Below are positions 32,918 to 45,689 of a DNA stretch of 64,000 nt, piece after piece (within the stretch, counting starts at the first letter, position 1; each line of letters begins with the position of its first letter). Source of the stretch: Lomentospora prolificans (Eukaryota > Ascomycota > Sordariomycetes > Microascales > Microascaceae); the NCBI GenBank assembly GCA_029532625.1, contig JARFXM010000001.1, positions 558,001-622,000 of the forward strand. The letters are read 5' to 3'. The notes under the pieces were generated by a model that searched no databases, was not told where the DNA came from, and saw only the letters and a program-made list of their open reading frames with translations. Made by a program: the position numbers and the translations under genes.

Positions 32918-33691
32918 TTGTCGACCTGTGTTGTGTTCGCTGAGGTTATCGGCCAAGACGTAGCGGTGGAGAAGCTTTCGTCGGCTTGGGGTAGGTCGGA
33001 GTCGAGAGGTTCTTAGGGGGGGGGGAGCGCCGCTATCAGGCTGGAAAGTTTTAATGCTCTGCAAACGCGATTGGGAGCTTTGGTTGTTTTGTCAATATTG
33101 CCATGGGACCCGAGAAGCGTAGTTTACAGAAGAGGAAGGCGGTGTAATTGTATCACCTGTCTCGGGGTGGCAAACAGCTGGATGAGTCTGGCAGTGCCTG
33201 ATTACCATGTGCATTGCATGCCATGGCACTGTTTGGATGAATTGGTCTCGACGTACATCTCAGATGCAGGACAAGATATTACTTCACATCCATATCATAT
33301 TCCTATTGACAGCATTGAATGATTAATAGAAATCCGACTGCCCCCTCCGCTGTTATTTACACGAGATTTTGGCCTGTTTCCTTCTATATTTCCATGCTTT
33401 GTATATATAACGCAACATCCCATGCCGTGATGCCGTTTGAACGAGTCTTCAATATGTATCACGTGACCTTCTGTCTCTGACAGCTGTCAAAAGCCTGGCT
33501 GCAGCTCGCTTCACCTGACATGGATGCCCGCCTGGCAACAATCAAAAGAAGCATGCCTTTTGGTGCAGACATCATTAGAGAGCTCACGCCGCTCAATGCT
33601 GCTGTCTGCAATCCAAGCTCCACTCCCAACCCCAACACAACAAAGCAGCACCAATCCCAATTGTGAAGATTGCCACGACAAGCTCTTCACC
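32918..33691. promoter_or_regulatory. Divergent upstream region, NUP49 / FIP1
   Basis: Shared 0.77-kb region between two divergently transcribed housekeeping genes. G9 run at about 33017-33025. No TATA box in an obvious position. Confidence 0.4.
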
Positions 33692-34916
33692 ATGGATATT
33701 GAGGATGATGATGATTTCTACGCCCCTGAGGAGCCCATGGTTCCCGCCAAGGATAATGAAGCTGCTACCAAGACCCAAGCTCCTGCTGCTGGCTCGCGCA
33801 ACGACGACGAGCTAGAGGAAGGCGAGGAGGAAGACGAGGGCGGCATCATCGTGGAAGAGGACGACGAGGACTCAGTAGGCTCCACCGTTGCGCTTTCCTT
33901 TACTCGAACCAGAGACGCTAACGAGCTCGCTAGGATGTCGACTTTATCATCGAAAATAAGGACGGCGAAAAAGCAGCCCCTCCCCAGTAAGTTGTCCCGC
34001 TTGCAACAGCTCCCACCGCCTACCAAGCGACGACCTTCCTCAGTGGCATTTCAATCTTCTCACAATGAGCAGACAATCGCGGTACAGCGACATCAAGAAC
34101 ATCCCCCAGCGCACCGCGTCGGGCGAGATTTCGTCGAAACCCGCCCCCGCGAAGGATGAGCACAAGCCTCTTCCCGTGCCCTCGGCCGACAAAGCCGCTG
34201 CCGCGGCGAGCAGCTCCAAGATTGATATCAATGCTGCGCCCATCTACCCTCCTGCCGGCAAGCCTATTACGCAAGTCAACATAGACACCGGTACGCGCTT
34301 CCCCGAGACACCTTTCCTTCTTTTTGCCTTTTTCAACCCCGCAGCTAACCCTTCCCTCGTAAACACAGATCTCCCCGACAATGATAAGCCTTGGCGCAAG
34401 CCCGGTACCGACCTCAGCGACTACTTCAACTACGGCTTCGACGAATTTACCTGGGCCCTCTACGCCTCCAAACAGGAATCTGTCCGCGCCGAGTACAACC
34501 CCGACCTCGTCGCCGCCAGCAACAAAAAGATGATGGAGGACTTCAACAACATGATGATGATGGGCGGCATGGGCCTGCCTGGTGGTCCTGGTGCTACCGG
34601 TGCTGGCGGCGGCATGGGTGGAATGCCCGGCATGGACGGCATGACCCCCGAGATGCAGCAGATGATGCAGCAAATGATGCAGTCGGGCATGGACCCCAGT
34701 CAGATGGACCCTGCCGCCATGGCTGCCATGTTCTCCGGCATGCAGAACCCCGCGGGCGGTGCCGGTACTCAGGGAGGCCAAGGCCAAAACTACCAAGGCT
34801 TCGGTGGGAACCAAGGTCAGGGCTATGGAGGCTTTGACCAGGGCATGGGCGGAGGCGGAGGCGGCGGTGGTGGAAGGGGTGGATTCGGAGGCAGGGGACG
34901 CGGACGCCGCTGGTAA
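33692..34916 (+). CDS. FIP1: Polyadenylation factor subunit Fip1
   Basis: Exons 33692-33874, 33934-33986, 34073-34290 and 34369-34916 total 1002 nt (333 residues). Introns use GTAGGC, GTAAGT and GTACGC donors, with ACGCTAAC and GCTAACCC branches in the first and third. The acidic N-terminus (MDIEDDDDFYAPEEP) leads to VDFIIENKDGEKAAPP and QQSRYSDIKNIPQRT, then the conserved Fip1 motif DLPDNDKPWRKPGTDLSDYF and NYGFDEFTW. The C-terminus is rich in Met, Gly and Gln, with an RGG-like end (RGGFGGRGRGRRW). Fip1 is a subunit of the cleavage and polyadenylation factor that ties poly(A) polymerase to the 3'-end machinery. Reading without the first two introns loses the VDFIIE motif, which supports the splice sites. 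Confidence 0.9.
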
Positions 34917-35253
34917 AACCCGCTGCCGGCAAGGACTCACTTGTTTTCTGCAATCGTCGAGGTTTACGGTACAGGGCACGAAAGGGTTGGGATTTTGATG
35001 ATCATCATCTATGGGCGTTAACGGTACAAAAACGTGGCCGGAATGGCTGTTTTTTCGAGTAGTATATCAGTTCATTCATAAGGAACAATGCGAGTAGGCA
35101 CGGAATCTGGATGCTAGAAGAGTCCTTCGTTCCTTCATTATGCCGTCCTACGGTTTAGTGCGTACATGTAGCCATGCCATATCGATTCCTCTTCCTCTCA
35201 CCATACGTAAACTGACAATCCGTCTCCTCCCTTCCCCCTGGCCACTTACTGCT
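34917..35253. other. Convergent 3' flanks, FIP1 / Hsm3-like
   Basis: 337 bases between stops on opposite strands. Nothing further seen. Confidence 0.45.
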
Positions 35254-36312
35254 CTAGCTCCCCGTCCCCACAACACTCGTGATAAACTCACCAAACGCAT
35301 TCAAATCCTCATCCGCCTGCACCTCTCTCCTCAACTCCCCAACGGCCCTAACAGCAGCAGTATCGTCCCTGCGGCCCCTCATAAACGCGGCAAACTCCGT
35401 CCTCGTCCCGGGATTCTCCCCAGCCTCAAACACCTCCCTAAACAGATCCTTGTAAAACTGCACGAGCACAAGGTACATGGCGATGTCGTCGCGATTCACG
35501 AGATCGATAGCCATCTGCAGCAACGTGTTCGAGTGCGGCGGCCGCCTCGGGATCGTGGCCGCCACGAGTGCATTGAAATCCAGGCGCGCGATCTTGGGAA
35601 GCAAGCCCAGCAGGCGGTTCTGCGAGAGGGAAGCCTCGCGGTCGTCTTCGTCGTCGTTGCAGGTTTCCACAATGGCGACGGCGGCTTGGCCGCGGAGGAT
35701 GTCGGTCCAGATGTCCAGCGCCGGCGGGCTGTCGCCGTTGACGGCGTCTGATAGGGAGAGGCGTTTGGTGGCGCCTACGAGGTCCGGACGGGTTCCCTCT
35801 AGCAGGTTCATGAGGGCCTCCTCGCCGCGCTGGCCGACTTCCACGGCTTCGGCTTCAAGCCAGCGCTCCACCAGGGCGTCGAGGACGTCCCTTCTCAGCA
35901 CTGCGGCGATGCCCTCGGGCCCTTCGGCGCGCTTGATAATTTCCATTGCGAGGAGGTTGGCGGACGGATGGGGAGCTTGCAGGGCGGCGATGAGCATGGG
36001 GGGTTTGATGAAGGAGAGGACGGCGCGAATGGGCATGCGGGAGAGGAGGGCGTCGATGAGGGTGGTGACGGCGCGGAGGGAAGCATCGTCGGTTAGGATG
36101 GGGAGGGTGGAGATGAGGTGGGTGAGGAGGGTGTAGTAGGTGGCTTGGTTGGCGGCGAACGGGAGGGAGTAGAAGGCTAGCTCTGTGAGCACCTTGTCGA
36201 AGAGGGCTGGCTCGAGGGGTGTGGTGGGCGATGAGGCGACGGCCGTTAGGTGGGCGACGAGCGGCGGGATGCCCATGGAGGCGGGGTCACCTTGGGGTTT
36301 GTCGTCGGGCAT
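35254..36312 (-). CDS. Hsm3-like protein (proteasome chaperone / mismatch-repair family)
   Basis: Single exon of 352 residues, almost wholly helical with ARM/HEAT-like spacing. Conserved-looking blocks: MGIPPLVAHLTAV, LPFAANQATYYTLLTHL, AVLSFIKPPMLIAALQAPHP, SANLLAMEIIKRA, LVERWLEAEAVEVGQRGEEA. These match my memory of fungal proteins annotated as 'DNA mismatch repair protein HSM3, N-terminal', related to yeast Hsm3/human PSMD5, which chaperone assembly of the 19S proteasome base. Without a search the family is not certain. An alternative is another ARM-like scaffold. The C-terminal 30 residues are polar (LRREVQADEDLNAFGEFITS). The start at 36312 is preceded by noncoding sequence. Confidence 0.55.
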   Translation of the reverse strand: MPDDKPQGDPASMGIPPLVAHLTAVASSPTTPLEPALFDKVLTELAFYSLPFAANQATYYTLLTHLISTLPILTDDASLRAVTTLIDALLSRMPIRAVLSFIKPPMLIAALQAPHPSANLLAMEIIKRAEGPEGIAAVLRRDVLDALVERWLEAEAVEVGQRGEEALMNLLEGTRPDLVGATKRLSLSDAVNGDSPPALDIWTDILRGQAAVAIVETCNDDEDDREASLSQNRLLGLLPKIARLDFNALVAATIPRRPPHSNTLLQMAIDLVNRDDIAMYLVLVQFYKDLFREVFEAGENPGTRTEFAAFMRGRRDDTAAVRAVGELRREVQADEDLNAFGEFITSVVGTGS

Positions 36313-37045
36313 TGTGGTGGTGGTGTCAAGATGAAGATGGTTATTTGTCGGTTGTAGATGATTTGAGATGGGCTAGGAATTTTTGAGTAGATGTGAACCT
36401 GGAGATTCCAGCATGGAAAATTGGTCAAAGGCGAAATGAGGTTGAAGAAGGTGCGATGAGGCAAGGTTGATGGCGGGGTCCGATCTTGCGAATAAGTCAG
36501 GCAGAACAGAACGTGTAACCCACACACTAAATAAACATCGCACGCGTCCGCCAGGCGGAGCCTAAACCAACCTCGTTTCAACTCGGACGTAAGTCATCCT
36601 GGCTGCCTTTAAGACGCATACACGGTGCGGTCTTCAATATATCACCATCCAGACAAATTACACGGACATTCACGAACTCGTCCGAGAACCTAAGAGTCTT
36701 GGCACCGCGAAGACGTCATGTATTACCAACGCTAACGAGGAAGTGCCCATCAAATCCTACAGTTACAAATCCACCCATTTTATCTCTATCAGATTCAATA
36801 TAAGGACACACAATAGTAGAATTCTTAACATCCCGTGGCCATGATAGGTTTGACACCAACGGGGAGGGAAATCGCCCTATCGTCTCTCTATATAGAGTAG
36901 AGAACGAACACCAAATTCAAAACACACAAGGAAATGGAAAAGAATAAAATAGAAACATAAAGAAAAGAGAAGAAGCCTACTCCCCCAAAACATCATAGTC
37001 AACCAGATCCTATCCCGTTTTACACTTGAGTCCCAAACAGTTTCT
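36313..37045. other. Intergenic, upstream of Hsm3-like / downstream of SEC7
   Basis: About 0.73 kb. A-rich at 36890-36980. No gene seen. Confidence 0.4.
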
Positions 37046-40000
37046 CTATGCATCCCGCGAGACGGGTCTCCTCATCCTCTCCGCTGCATCAACCTCGGTG
37101 CCATTGCCGCTGTTCAACGTAACACTCTCCCTCCTCTCCTTCTTCGTGCTCATATCCTTGATTCCGAGCCCCACCTCGCCTACTCGCCGAAGCACAAGGA
37201 AGAGCGCATTCCTCAACTCCGAGTTGAGCTCCCTCGTCACCAGTTCAATAACGAGCGGGTAGAATCCGCTCAGGTTGGCCTGGAAAGCAGCCTCGGGGAA
37301 CGACGCGAAGCCCTCAAGGACGTCGACCACCACGGGCCGCCATGCAACGATGTTGCGATGCTGGCTCTCCTCCTCGAGCGTGATGTAGCTGCCAATGACA
37401 TCCTTGCAAAGGGGCACGAGGGCCGCCTCAATATCCGACCGGCTCGCCTCACGTTCCGGTGCAGTGTCAGAAAACATGCGGAAGAGGATGGAGATGTACG
37501 TCGCCGCGCTTCCCGACTCCTGTTTGAGCAAGTTGGGTGGCTGGCCCATGAAACCCTGGCGCCAGAGCTGCATGCGGAGGTCCTTGTCATTGTTGAAGCG
37601 GCGCGCGAACAGGTACGACTTCTTTAAGAGCGCCATCAACCTCAGAAGCTCGATGGATGGAATCTGCGCATAGACGGCATCGTTGCTGAAGAGCTCGTTG
37701 ACCGTCTCGATCATGAGAAGGTGGAGCACACAGCGCGAGATGATGCGGTTGAAAAACCGCCTCCTAGCGGCTGTCACAACCACGGGCTGCTGCTGCAGCG
37801 TCGGGGGGGGGCTTGTAGTCCTCTAGGGGGGCGTGGGCGGCCGGAGTGCCTATCGTGGGTGAACCAGACTCTTCCTCCACAAGAGTGCTCTTCGTTGTCT
37901 TGGGCGTGGGGAGCGGTGAGGTCCCGGCCTCAGACGCCTCGTCGTCATCACCACCATTGATCTTAAGAGACTTTTCGTCAACGTCATCGCGAGCGGGGCT
38001 AAGGGCGCCAGGGAAGGTGTGGCCGTTTGTTACAGGCGACAGAGTCGTCGAGGCATCTAGAGTAGTGGCGAAAAAGAGTTCCTTGGCGGTGGTACGCTCA
38101 AAGAGTTCACAGAAGGCACCAACAATCTGCGCCCAGTTATCCGGAGAGAACTTTTTAACGTTCTTGAGAATGAGTTGCTGCAAGCAGTTGCTCCCGATGC
38201 GCGCGATCGTGTCGTTCTCTTGGCAGATGCAGAGCGCTAGTAGTTTGAGAATGCGGTCGAGCATATACTCGAGGGCACTGAAGAAGTGGGTAAAGAGACC
38301 AATCATGTTCCGCAGCGCCTGGATCATAGTTGTGGAAAGCCATACTGAGAGCTCTTCGTGATTAAGAGCGTTGTTCAGCTCCGGCCGTGACCTCAGCACC
38401 ATAAAGATCGGTTCAAGCTGTTGCCTCCACAGGATATCCCAGAACTCGGGCCCAAAGTCTCCTCCGTACCGCTGTAGCGTTTCAAAGAAATATTCGAGCG
38501 CGCTAGACCGAACCTCCAGATCCTCGCCAGTCATCAGGATGTCGTGGAATGCAAACAGAACGGGGAACCAGTAGCCTTCCTCAACTGAAGTGCGACCTTG
38601 TTGAAGCTGCATCGATGGGGACTTGAGTGCCACTTCAGCGCCTGCGGCGAGGCTGTTGAAATTTTGTGATAGAGGGCATTCGGGCGTTTTGAGCATCCTG
38701 GGGATAATCGACTTGAGGGCCTCGAGTGCCTGCAGACTCTTCTTCTGGAACTTCATGTTCTTGGAAAACTCCGTCAAGCACACGATAAGGTCCGTAAAGG
38801 CACCCTGTGATATGACGACACCAAACTTGTTCTTGTATACCTGGCTCACGTTTTCGTATGCGAGGCTGACAATGCTCTCGTACGGCTCTCGTGCCGCCAC
38901 TGTAAAGACGCCAAACATGGTCCTCCAGCCAGACCGTATATTGTCTCCCTTGGCAAGAATCATCTGGATCAGACATCGCAGAACCATATCCTTAACCGCC
39001 ACATTGTGCGAGTTGGAGAGGACGTGCTCGAACGGCTTGAGGAAGTCTTTTTGGAACTTGAAACCGGGAAGCTCTTCAATCTCCATAAAGCGCATTGAGA
39101 GCTGTCGCAGGGAATCGAGCGCGAAGAAGACGATGGTCGTATTGTTGTGGCACCCGACCTTGTTAAAATGCTCACCAAGTACGTCCCAAATCTGAGTCCA
39201 CTCAAATCGCACACGCGTCATGTTGTAGTAGCTGATTTCGACAATCTTCTGCAGACTATACGTTCGAGGAGAGTCGTTGGAGCCCGATACCTTGATCTCG
39301 TCCCAGCTGACTTCAGTCAAGGCACGAGCAAAGTGGACAATCGCGTCTCCAGAGAGGTTGCCCGTGTTGGTGAAAATCCTATCCACGCTCTTGATAACCT
39401 CATCCGATCTACTCTCAAGCGCAATCTCTGTGGAGAACCGGTGCGGACCACCAGACCTAGCCCGGCTCCGGCGCTTGCCCTTGATTGACGCAGAATCGCT
39501 ATCCTTCGGAGGCGGGAGGAAACGCGCCTGAGACACGTCGGGCACGGCGCTCTCATCGACACCACCTGAGATGAGCTGTAGCCGGTCAAGCTGGCTGATA
39601 CACATAAGGATATCCTTCCACGATTCGTTGAGAAGGTTGCCCTCGGTCTGACCGAGCTCGAGGAGGACTTTAAGAGCCTCGACGTTCTTGGCGTGGATTT
39701 CATGGGGGTTATTGAGATTAGTGGTGTTCTTTATCGCGTTGATAAACGCCACTCTCGGGGTAGACAGATCGAAAAGACAGGCAATCTTGGTCGCCATCTT
39801 CATACCATCAAGACAAAGCTTGTTAACCTCTAGATTATGGGTCTTTTGCATCTGACTCGAGAGGGCCGAGAAGAAAGACATCCACGTCTCATCGAACATC
39901 GAGCCGACGTGGCGGAACGACGTCGCAGGGATGAACCTAGTACCAGCCTTGGCGGCATTGCGTCGCTGGTTCTTGAACAACGTCTTGAAAAGGTGCTCGG

Positions 40001-42686
40001 ATCGCGAGGCAATCTCTTCAGATTGTTGTAGGTATGCTTCTCTGCGGAGATCGCGGCCGACATTAGCAAGAGCCTGGCCGAGACCGGCGGCGATACCACC
40101 CGAAGGCTGCTGCGTAGGGAGCGTGCCCGCAGCCGCAGCAGCTTCTCTCTCGCTCTTTAGGACGATCTCATTGTTCTGGATCTCCTCGTAAATGGCCACC
40201 AGGTAGTCATCGGGAAGATCGGCGTTGTCGTTGATGCCTCGGTTGTTCTTGATGAAATCTTCCTTGGTCATGCGCCTCGCAATCTTGCTACTGTGCAGAT
40301 CAGTGTTGAGCATAATGACCGAGTATGACAGGACGTAGGCAGTATCGGCATTGGCGAACGCGTTAGGGTTACCCATGACGTATCGATTGGCAAACTTCAA
40401 CATGAACCGATCAATCTTCTGAGCTTCACCGGGGAGGCGGAAGGATTGGAGGAATTGTCTCAAGGCGTCGACAAATCGCTTCTTGGTAAAATCCATCTGG
40501 TCGACGAAGGCGTGCATAATCTCGATGTTCTTCTGGTCGCCTTCGCCCAAGTACTCTCCGATCTGCGCCTTATCTAGCCTCTCGTCGGTAAGCAGGAACT
40601 TGGCAATATCCTCCGGACTATCACTGGGGATGAAGCCTTCTTGTATGAGAAGCTTGATGCCCCTCTTGGGCTTAAAGTTGAACTGATTAACAGCGTTGGT
40701 CATTGCCGTCTTCCTCGCCTTGATCTTCTCTAGCTGCTCGGGATCGTCCTCGAGGATAGGAGTAGCAGGATGGCTGATACCGGTCTGAGGGGAATCGGAG
40801 GTGTGGATGGAGGGGTCTATCGACGCGCGAACGTCCTCAAGCGATAATCTGCCATCTCCATCACCGGGCGTTCGTGACGCATCCGGCCTTACCGATGCTG
40901 ACCACGTAACCAAGGACCGTAACGTCTCGACGAGGGCATCAAGAGCGACGCGCTTCATAGAGTATTCCCGAGGAATGTCGGGATCGGTGTCGGTTAGGGG
41001 GGGCGATTGCCGCGACGGTAAGAGGCGGGGGTAGGATTGGCTTCACCTGCCACTCGGCTGCAGACGGTATCCTTGCGTTCCGCTCTTCGTAAGCTTGTTC
41101 CTGGGCCGTTGTGATGGTTACGGGCGCCGTAGAGAACTTTGATAGGTCCTCAATGATAGTTTGGTAAATGTTGTTGATGCTTCCATCGCAGTCGTAGTTT
41201 AAAAAGATCTCAACGAGGGCTCGAGGATCGGCACAAAGACGGCCCAGGATATTGATGACATAGAGCTTCTGGGTCGTCGGCGCGGTTCGGCGAGCCAGGA
41301 GGGCTAAGTAGATCTCGTTAAGGAAGACTTCGATTTCTTTCTATTACTGGGGTTAGCTATGTTCCGGCAGGCTTTCGAAGAGCGACGAACCTTAAACGGC
41401 GCCCGCATAAACTTGAGCATCAGCCAAAAGAGCTCAGCTGTAACATCGAATACTTTGTCCACCGCACAGGCACCGTTCCTGGTGATGGTGAGGCAGATGT
41501 AGTACTTTATGGCTTGCAGGAAGCTTGTGAACTCGCTGCTCTTGGAATTCTTGATCTTGCAGAGCGGGGAGACAAAGACTTGGATGTGATTGTTGAGAAC
41601 GGTGTGGATGAGGTGGAGGGATACGAGCTTCGAGCGCATCGCTTGGCCACGAATGTCGTAGAGCTGATCGGGAGCGAGGACCTTGGTAGCCAGGTTACAG
41701 AAGGCGCGGAAGACAAGGTACGCATCTCGAATGTAGACCTCATCTTCGGCGTCAAGAGCTTCGGGGGTGTCTTCGGTAGAGGACTCTGCAATCGACTGTT
41801 CCGACACAGACCGGGCATTCCGCTTCACGGTCTTGAGCTGGGTCACCATTGTAGGGCCATCACCCATATGTGTGTCGTCGAAGCTCTTGCGGTGCTCGAG
41901 ATCCTTGAGGGTAAGCTTTGTCTTACCCTCCCCATCCTTAGTAGCATCATCAGTCTGATCATTGCCATTTGTGTCGTCTGCATCCCCGTTCTCGCTGACA
42001 TCGTCGCGCACAGTGTCGTCGTCCGCTACGCCGGGGGACTCGGGTTGGTCAAAGGTGACATTGCTCGAGTTACGCTTCAGCTTTGAAAGGTTTAAACGGG
42101 CCTCCTTCATCTGAAGACGGGTCCTGACTCGCTCAAAAACCGTTCCGACCATCTGCGTAAGAGTTCCCTGGGCGATCTGCTGGTTCGCCGTATTCCGCGA
42201 CAGCAGGAAGACGTTGTATATTTGGCGAACGGCCTTAAGGAGGCCCGCACCGTGGACGACGATCTTGTCATTAAGGACAGCAGCCAATAATGACTTCACA
42301 ATCTGGAGCTGAACCTCGACTGGGGTGGTCTCGCCTTGGAAACAGTCACATATCGTATCGATTGCTCGCTCGATGAGCGGGGCTCTCGCGCTCGTCCCTT
42401 CTTCAGCTCCTTCTTCCTGCGTATCGGTATCTAAGGCGGTAAAGTACGAGTAAGATATCAACTTTCCGATGCAATCGAGAGCAGTGGTTGTGAGCTGGGC
42501 ATTGGAGCTCTTGGTCGCGAGCTGCAGCGGCGCAAAGACTACCTCGGGGTTGGGAAGCTGCGGGTCGGTCTCTTTTATAGCGGATATAGCAGCCTGGGCA
42601 TATTCGGAAAGCTGTTTGTTCTTGTGGGCCTCTTTTGAGGTAGCTATGGCATCCAAGGAGGACACCACAAACGAAAGGGAGCTCAT
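37046..42686 (-). CDS. SEC7: Sec7-type Arf guanine nucleotide exchange factor (two homopolymer frameshifts)
   Basis: Exon 1 is 42686-41391; the intron 41390-41341 has a GTTCGT donor and GCTAAC branch; exon 2 is 41340-37046. The N-terminal DCB/HUS region (AQAAISAIKETDPQLPNPEV; NYDCDGSINNIYQ) leads to the Sec7 domain near residues 600-790: FNFKPKRGIKLLIQEGFIPS, the 'glutamic finger' FRLPGEAQKIDR, and SYSVIMLNTDLHS. HDS helical repeats follow to the C-terminus. This is the large Golgi GEF (Sec7p/BIG) that activates Arf1. Exon 2 is open only if one base is removed from each of two G runs (plus strand): G7 at 40997-41003 (joins VAAIAP to LTDTDPDIPREYSMKR) and G9 at 37803-37811 (joins LEDYKPPP to TLQQQPVVVTAARRRFF). 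With both corrected the protein is 1862 residues. The gene is essential in yeast, so sequence error is more likely than gene loss. Confidence 0.9.
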
Positions 42687-44199
42687 CGGGGAGCACTGGA
42701 GGAGCGCTGGGCCATATGGGGTCGCAAGAATGGCTTGTGGGAATTAGGGGCAGCACCTGTTCTTTTTTTGTGAAGAGGGTCGGCCGGAACAATGGGAGGG
42801 CACAAAGTCAGTGACAGCTCTGTAATTAGCTGCTGTACTCTCAATGAGAAGAGGTTGTGATGGCCAAATGTTCTGTTTGCTGTGCAGTAAATGGTGGCTG
42901 AAGCCGAGGCAGGTGGAATTTAACACGCTTCCAAAATCCAGGTTGCGACTTTCTGATTGCGGGATGGACCTGACAGACTTGGGATGGGTGCACGGACAGT
43001 CGACGACAGCTGGGCTGAGAGGGAGAGTCTTACGTAGTTTGTTGACAAAGGAGATCAGAGACCCTTGTAAACGCCAATAGTCGCCAGCCAGCCAGCAGTT
43101 GAGCATTAATTCTCTCGTCCTCGTACTTGCCAGGAATGGTATGGAGGCTATCGAATTAGGGCCTGGGCTACTCCCGGCTGGCAGGTTCAATTATAGGGGC
43201 AATTGATCCCTTCTCGCCAGCGTTCCGCGAACCATTCCAGGGCTGGCCAGCTGACCAGGGGGGGCTCTATGTTGTTACGATGTACTGAGGCTGGCCCCTT
43301 AGAATGGGTCTGGTTCGCTCCAATATTAGTGGGAGCTCCACGTGTTGAATTTACTGCCTCAGGCTTCCGTTCCGAGCAGGCCTTCTGTAGCCGGAGAAAG
43401 CACTGGTAAATTGAAGCTTTAGGAAGAGCTAAAGCGGAGAAGCATTGAACCTCCGGTTCTATTCCACGCTTAGGTAATGTGTTGACGGGGTTCTCTTCCG
43501 AAGGTCGGTAAGCCTTGACTAGAGAAGGATAGCGCAGTAGTGGGAGAGGCAGACCCAGGAAGGACATGACATCAAAGCCAGATAAAGGTCTCTGCAATGC
43601 AAACAATAAGATACATAACATAGCCCGTGGCATTCTCGACTCTTCCGTCTTTGGACCCTACGATCGAATGCAAGCAGCCCTGAGCTGGAAGCTCTGCGAG
43701 TGTAGTGGCTGTACCAGGTACATTACATAAGCTTTGAAATCACGGCGTATTTTGGGGCTTCGCAGGCTTCGGACCTTGTCCGGTCACAAGGGGCTCGTAC
43801 CTAGTACTAAGCAACCAGCTCGGGATCAGTTTTTGGCGGGACAGTAAGCCTACCAAATCAGGTTTAGCGCCCCCAAGCTTCACACTTGCCAAGTTGCAGC
43901 AAAGAGACTCGGAGCTCAACGGAAAATGGAAAACACATCGTCAGTGAGAGAGAAAAAAATGATGGCACACTGCATCCACTCCGTCTTCCTCCGAATTTAA
44001 CCACGTCCACATCTCCAACTCAACACCACAATCCATCTCCCGATCGCCTCCTTTGTCTTTGTTTTCTTCCCATCAATCCGTCCCTAATATTCTCGAGGTT
44101 CTTTTCCCCCTTCTCACCCGCCTCTTCCGGCGCCATCGTCCCTCCCTTTTCCGAAGGCCCAGAAGTAGCTCGCGCCAGCTTCCGAACTCAACCATCACA
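42687..44199. promoter_or_regulatory. Divergent upstream region, SEC7 / PDH E2
   Basis: 1.5 kb between divergently transcribed genes. Small open frames at 42744-43633 lack coding character. A pyrimidine-rich stretch (about 44050-44160) precedes the E2 start codon, typical of a strong fungal promoter. Confidence 0.4.
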
Positions 44200-45689
44200 A
44201 TGCTCGCTGCCGTTTTGCGAAGGCGGGCGCTCCAGCCCAACACCCTACGATATGGCCTCTCGTCACAATTGATCCGATGCTACGCCTCCTTCCCTCCCCA
44301 CACCATCGTCAAGATGCCCGCCCTGTCCCCGACGATGACGGCCGGAAACATTGGCGCTTGGCAGAAGAAGGCCGGTGATACCATCGCCCCCGGTGATGTC
44401 CTGGTAGAGATCGAGACCGACAAGGCCCAGATGGATTTCGAGTTCCAGGAGGAGGGCGTCATTGCCAAACTACTCAAGGAATCTGGCGAAAAGGACATCG
44501 CCGTCGGTAACGTATGTTGACTCAATTTTTTCCCCAGCCTTACCAGCCTCGCACTTCAACCAATTTCAATATGAGTCAATTAGAAACTAACAATATTGTT
44601 TTGTTACTATAGCCCATTGCTGTTCTCGTCGAAGAGGGAACCGATATCTCCGCCTTCGAGAACTTCACCCTCAAAGACGCCGGCGGCGACGCCGCCCCTG
44701 CTTCCTCTCCCAAGAAGGAGGAGGCCGAGCAGCCCAAACCTGAACCTACCGAGGAGTCCTCTTCCGAACCCTCCCCCGGTGACGAGTTGGTAACTTCCTC
44801 TGGCGGAAGGCTAGAGACCGCTCTCGACCGCGAGCCTAACATTGCCCCTGCCGCGAAGCGATTGGCCCGTGAGAAGGGTATCTCCATCGAGGGCATCAAG
44901 GGAACCGGCAAGGGTGGAAAGATTGTTGAGGAGGACATCAAGAAGGCTGCTTCCAGCGGTGCTACCTCCGCTGCCGCTCCCGGTGCCGCGTACGAGGACA
45001 TCCCCACCACCGGCATGAGGAACGCCATCGCCAACAGGCTTAAGGAGTCAGTCCAAAACAACCCCCACTTCTACGTTACCAGCCGGATCTCCGTCTCCAA
45101 GCTCCTCAAGCTCCGACAGGCCCTCAACAGCTCTGCCAACGGCGAGTACAAGCTCTCAGTCAACGACTTCCTCATCAAGGCCATGGCTATTGCCGCGCAA
45201 AAGGTACCCGCCGTCAACTCTAGCTGGAGGGACGGCTTTATCAGGCAATTCAACTCGGTTGATGTCTCTGTTGCCGTCGCTACCCCCACCGGTCTCATCA
45301 CCCCCATCGTAAGCGGCGTCGAAGGCCGTGGCCTTGAGTCCATCTCGGCCAAGGTCAAGGAGCTCGCCAAGAAGGCCCGCGATAACAAACTCAAGCCTGA
45401 GGAGTACCAGGGTGGGACCATCTGCATCTCCAACATGGGAATGAACGACGCTGTCGACCACTTCACCGCCATCATCAACCCCCCTCAGTCCACCATCCTC
45501 GCCGTCGGCACCACCAAGAAGGTTGCCGTCCCTGTTGAGAATGAGGATGGCACAACGGGCATTGAGTGGGACGAGCAAGTTACCATCACGGCCAGCTTCG
45601 ACCACAAGGTTGTTGATGGCGCTGTTGGTGCCGAGTGGATCAAGGAGCTCAAGAAGGTCCTCGAGAACCCTCTCTCCCTCATGCTATAA
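44200..45689 (+). CDS. LAT1: Pyruvate dehydrogenase E2, dihydrolipoamide acetyltransferase
   Basis: Exons 44200-44511 and 44613-45689 (462 residues); intron donor GTATGT, acceptor ACTATAG. Domains in order: mitochondrial presequence (MLAAVLRRRALQPNTLR), lipoyl domain at about residues 34-110 with the lipoylated Lys in VEIETDKAQMDFEFQEEG, an Ala/Pro/Glu-rich linker, the peripheral-subunit-binding domain (NIAPAAKRLAREKGISIEGI, KGTGKGGKIVEEDI), and the catalytic acetyltransferase core (TTGMRNAIANRLKESVQNNP; VNDFLIKAMAIA; NPPQSTILAVGTTKK). The active-site motif is DHKVVDGAVGAEW near the C-terminus, with His and Asp in the expected places. It transfers acetyl from lipoate to CoA in the mitochondrial matrix PDH complex. 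Well supported throughout. Confidence 0.93.

Noticed and set aside
37803..41003. Programmed ribosomal frameshifting in SEC7
   Set aside because: Both sites are simple G/C homopolymers with one extra base and the same error appears in an unrelated gene; Sec7 is not known to use frameshifting.
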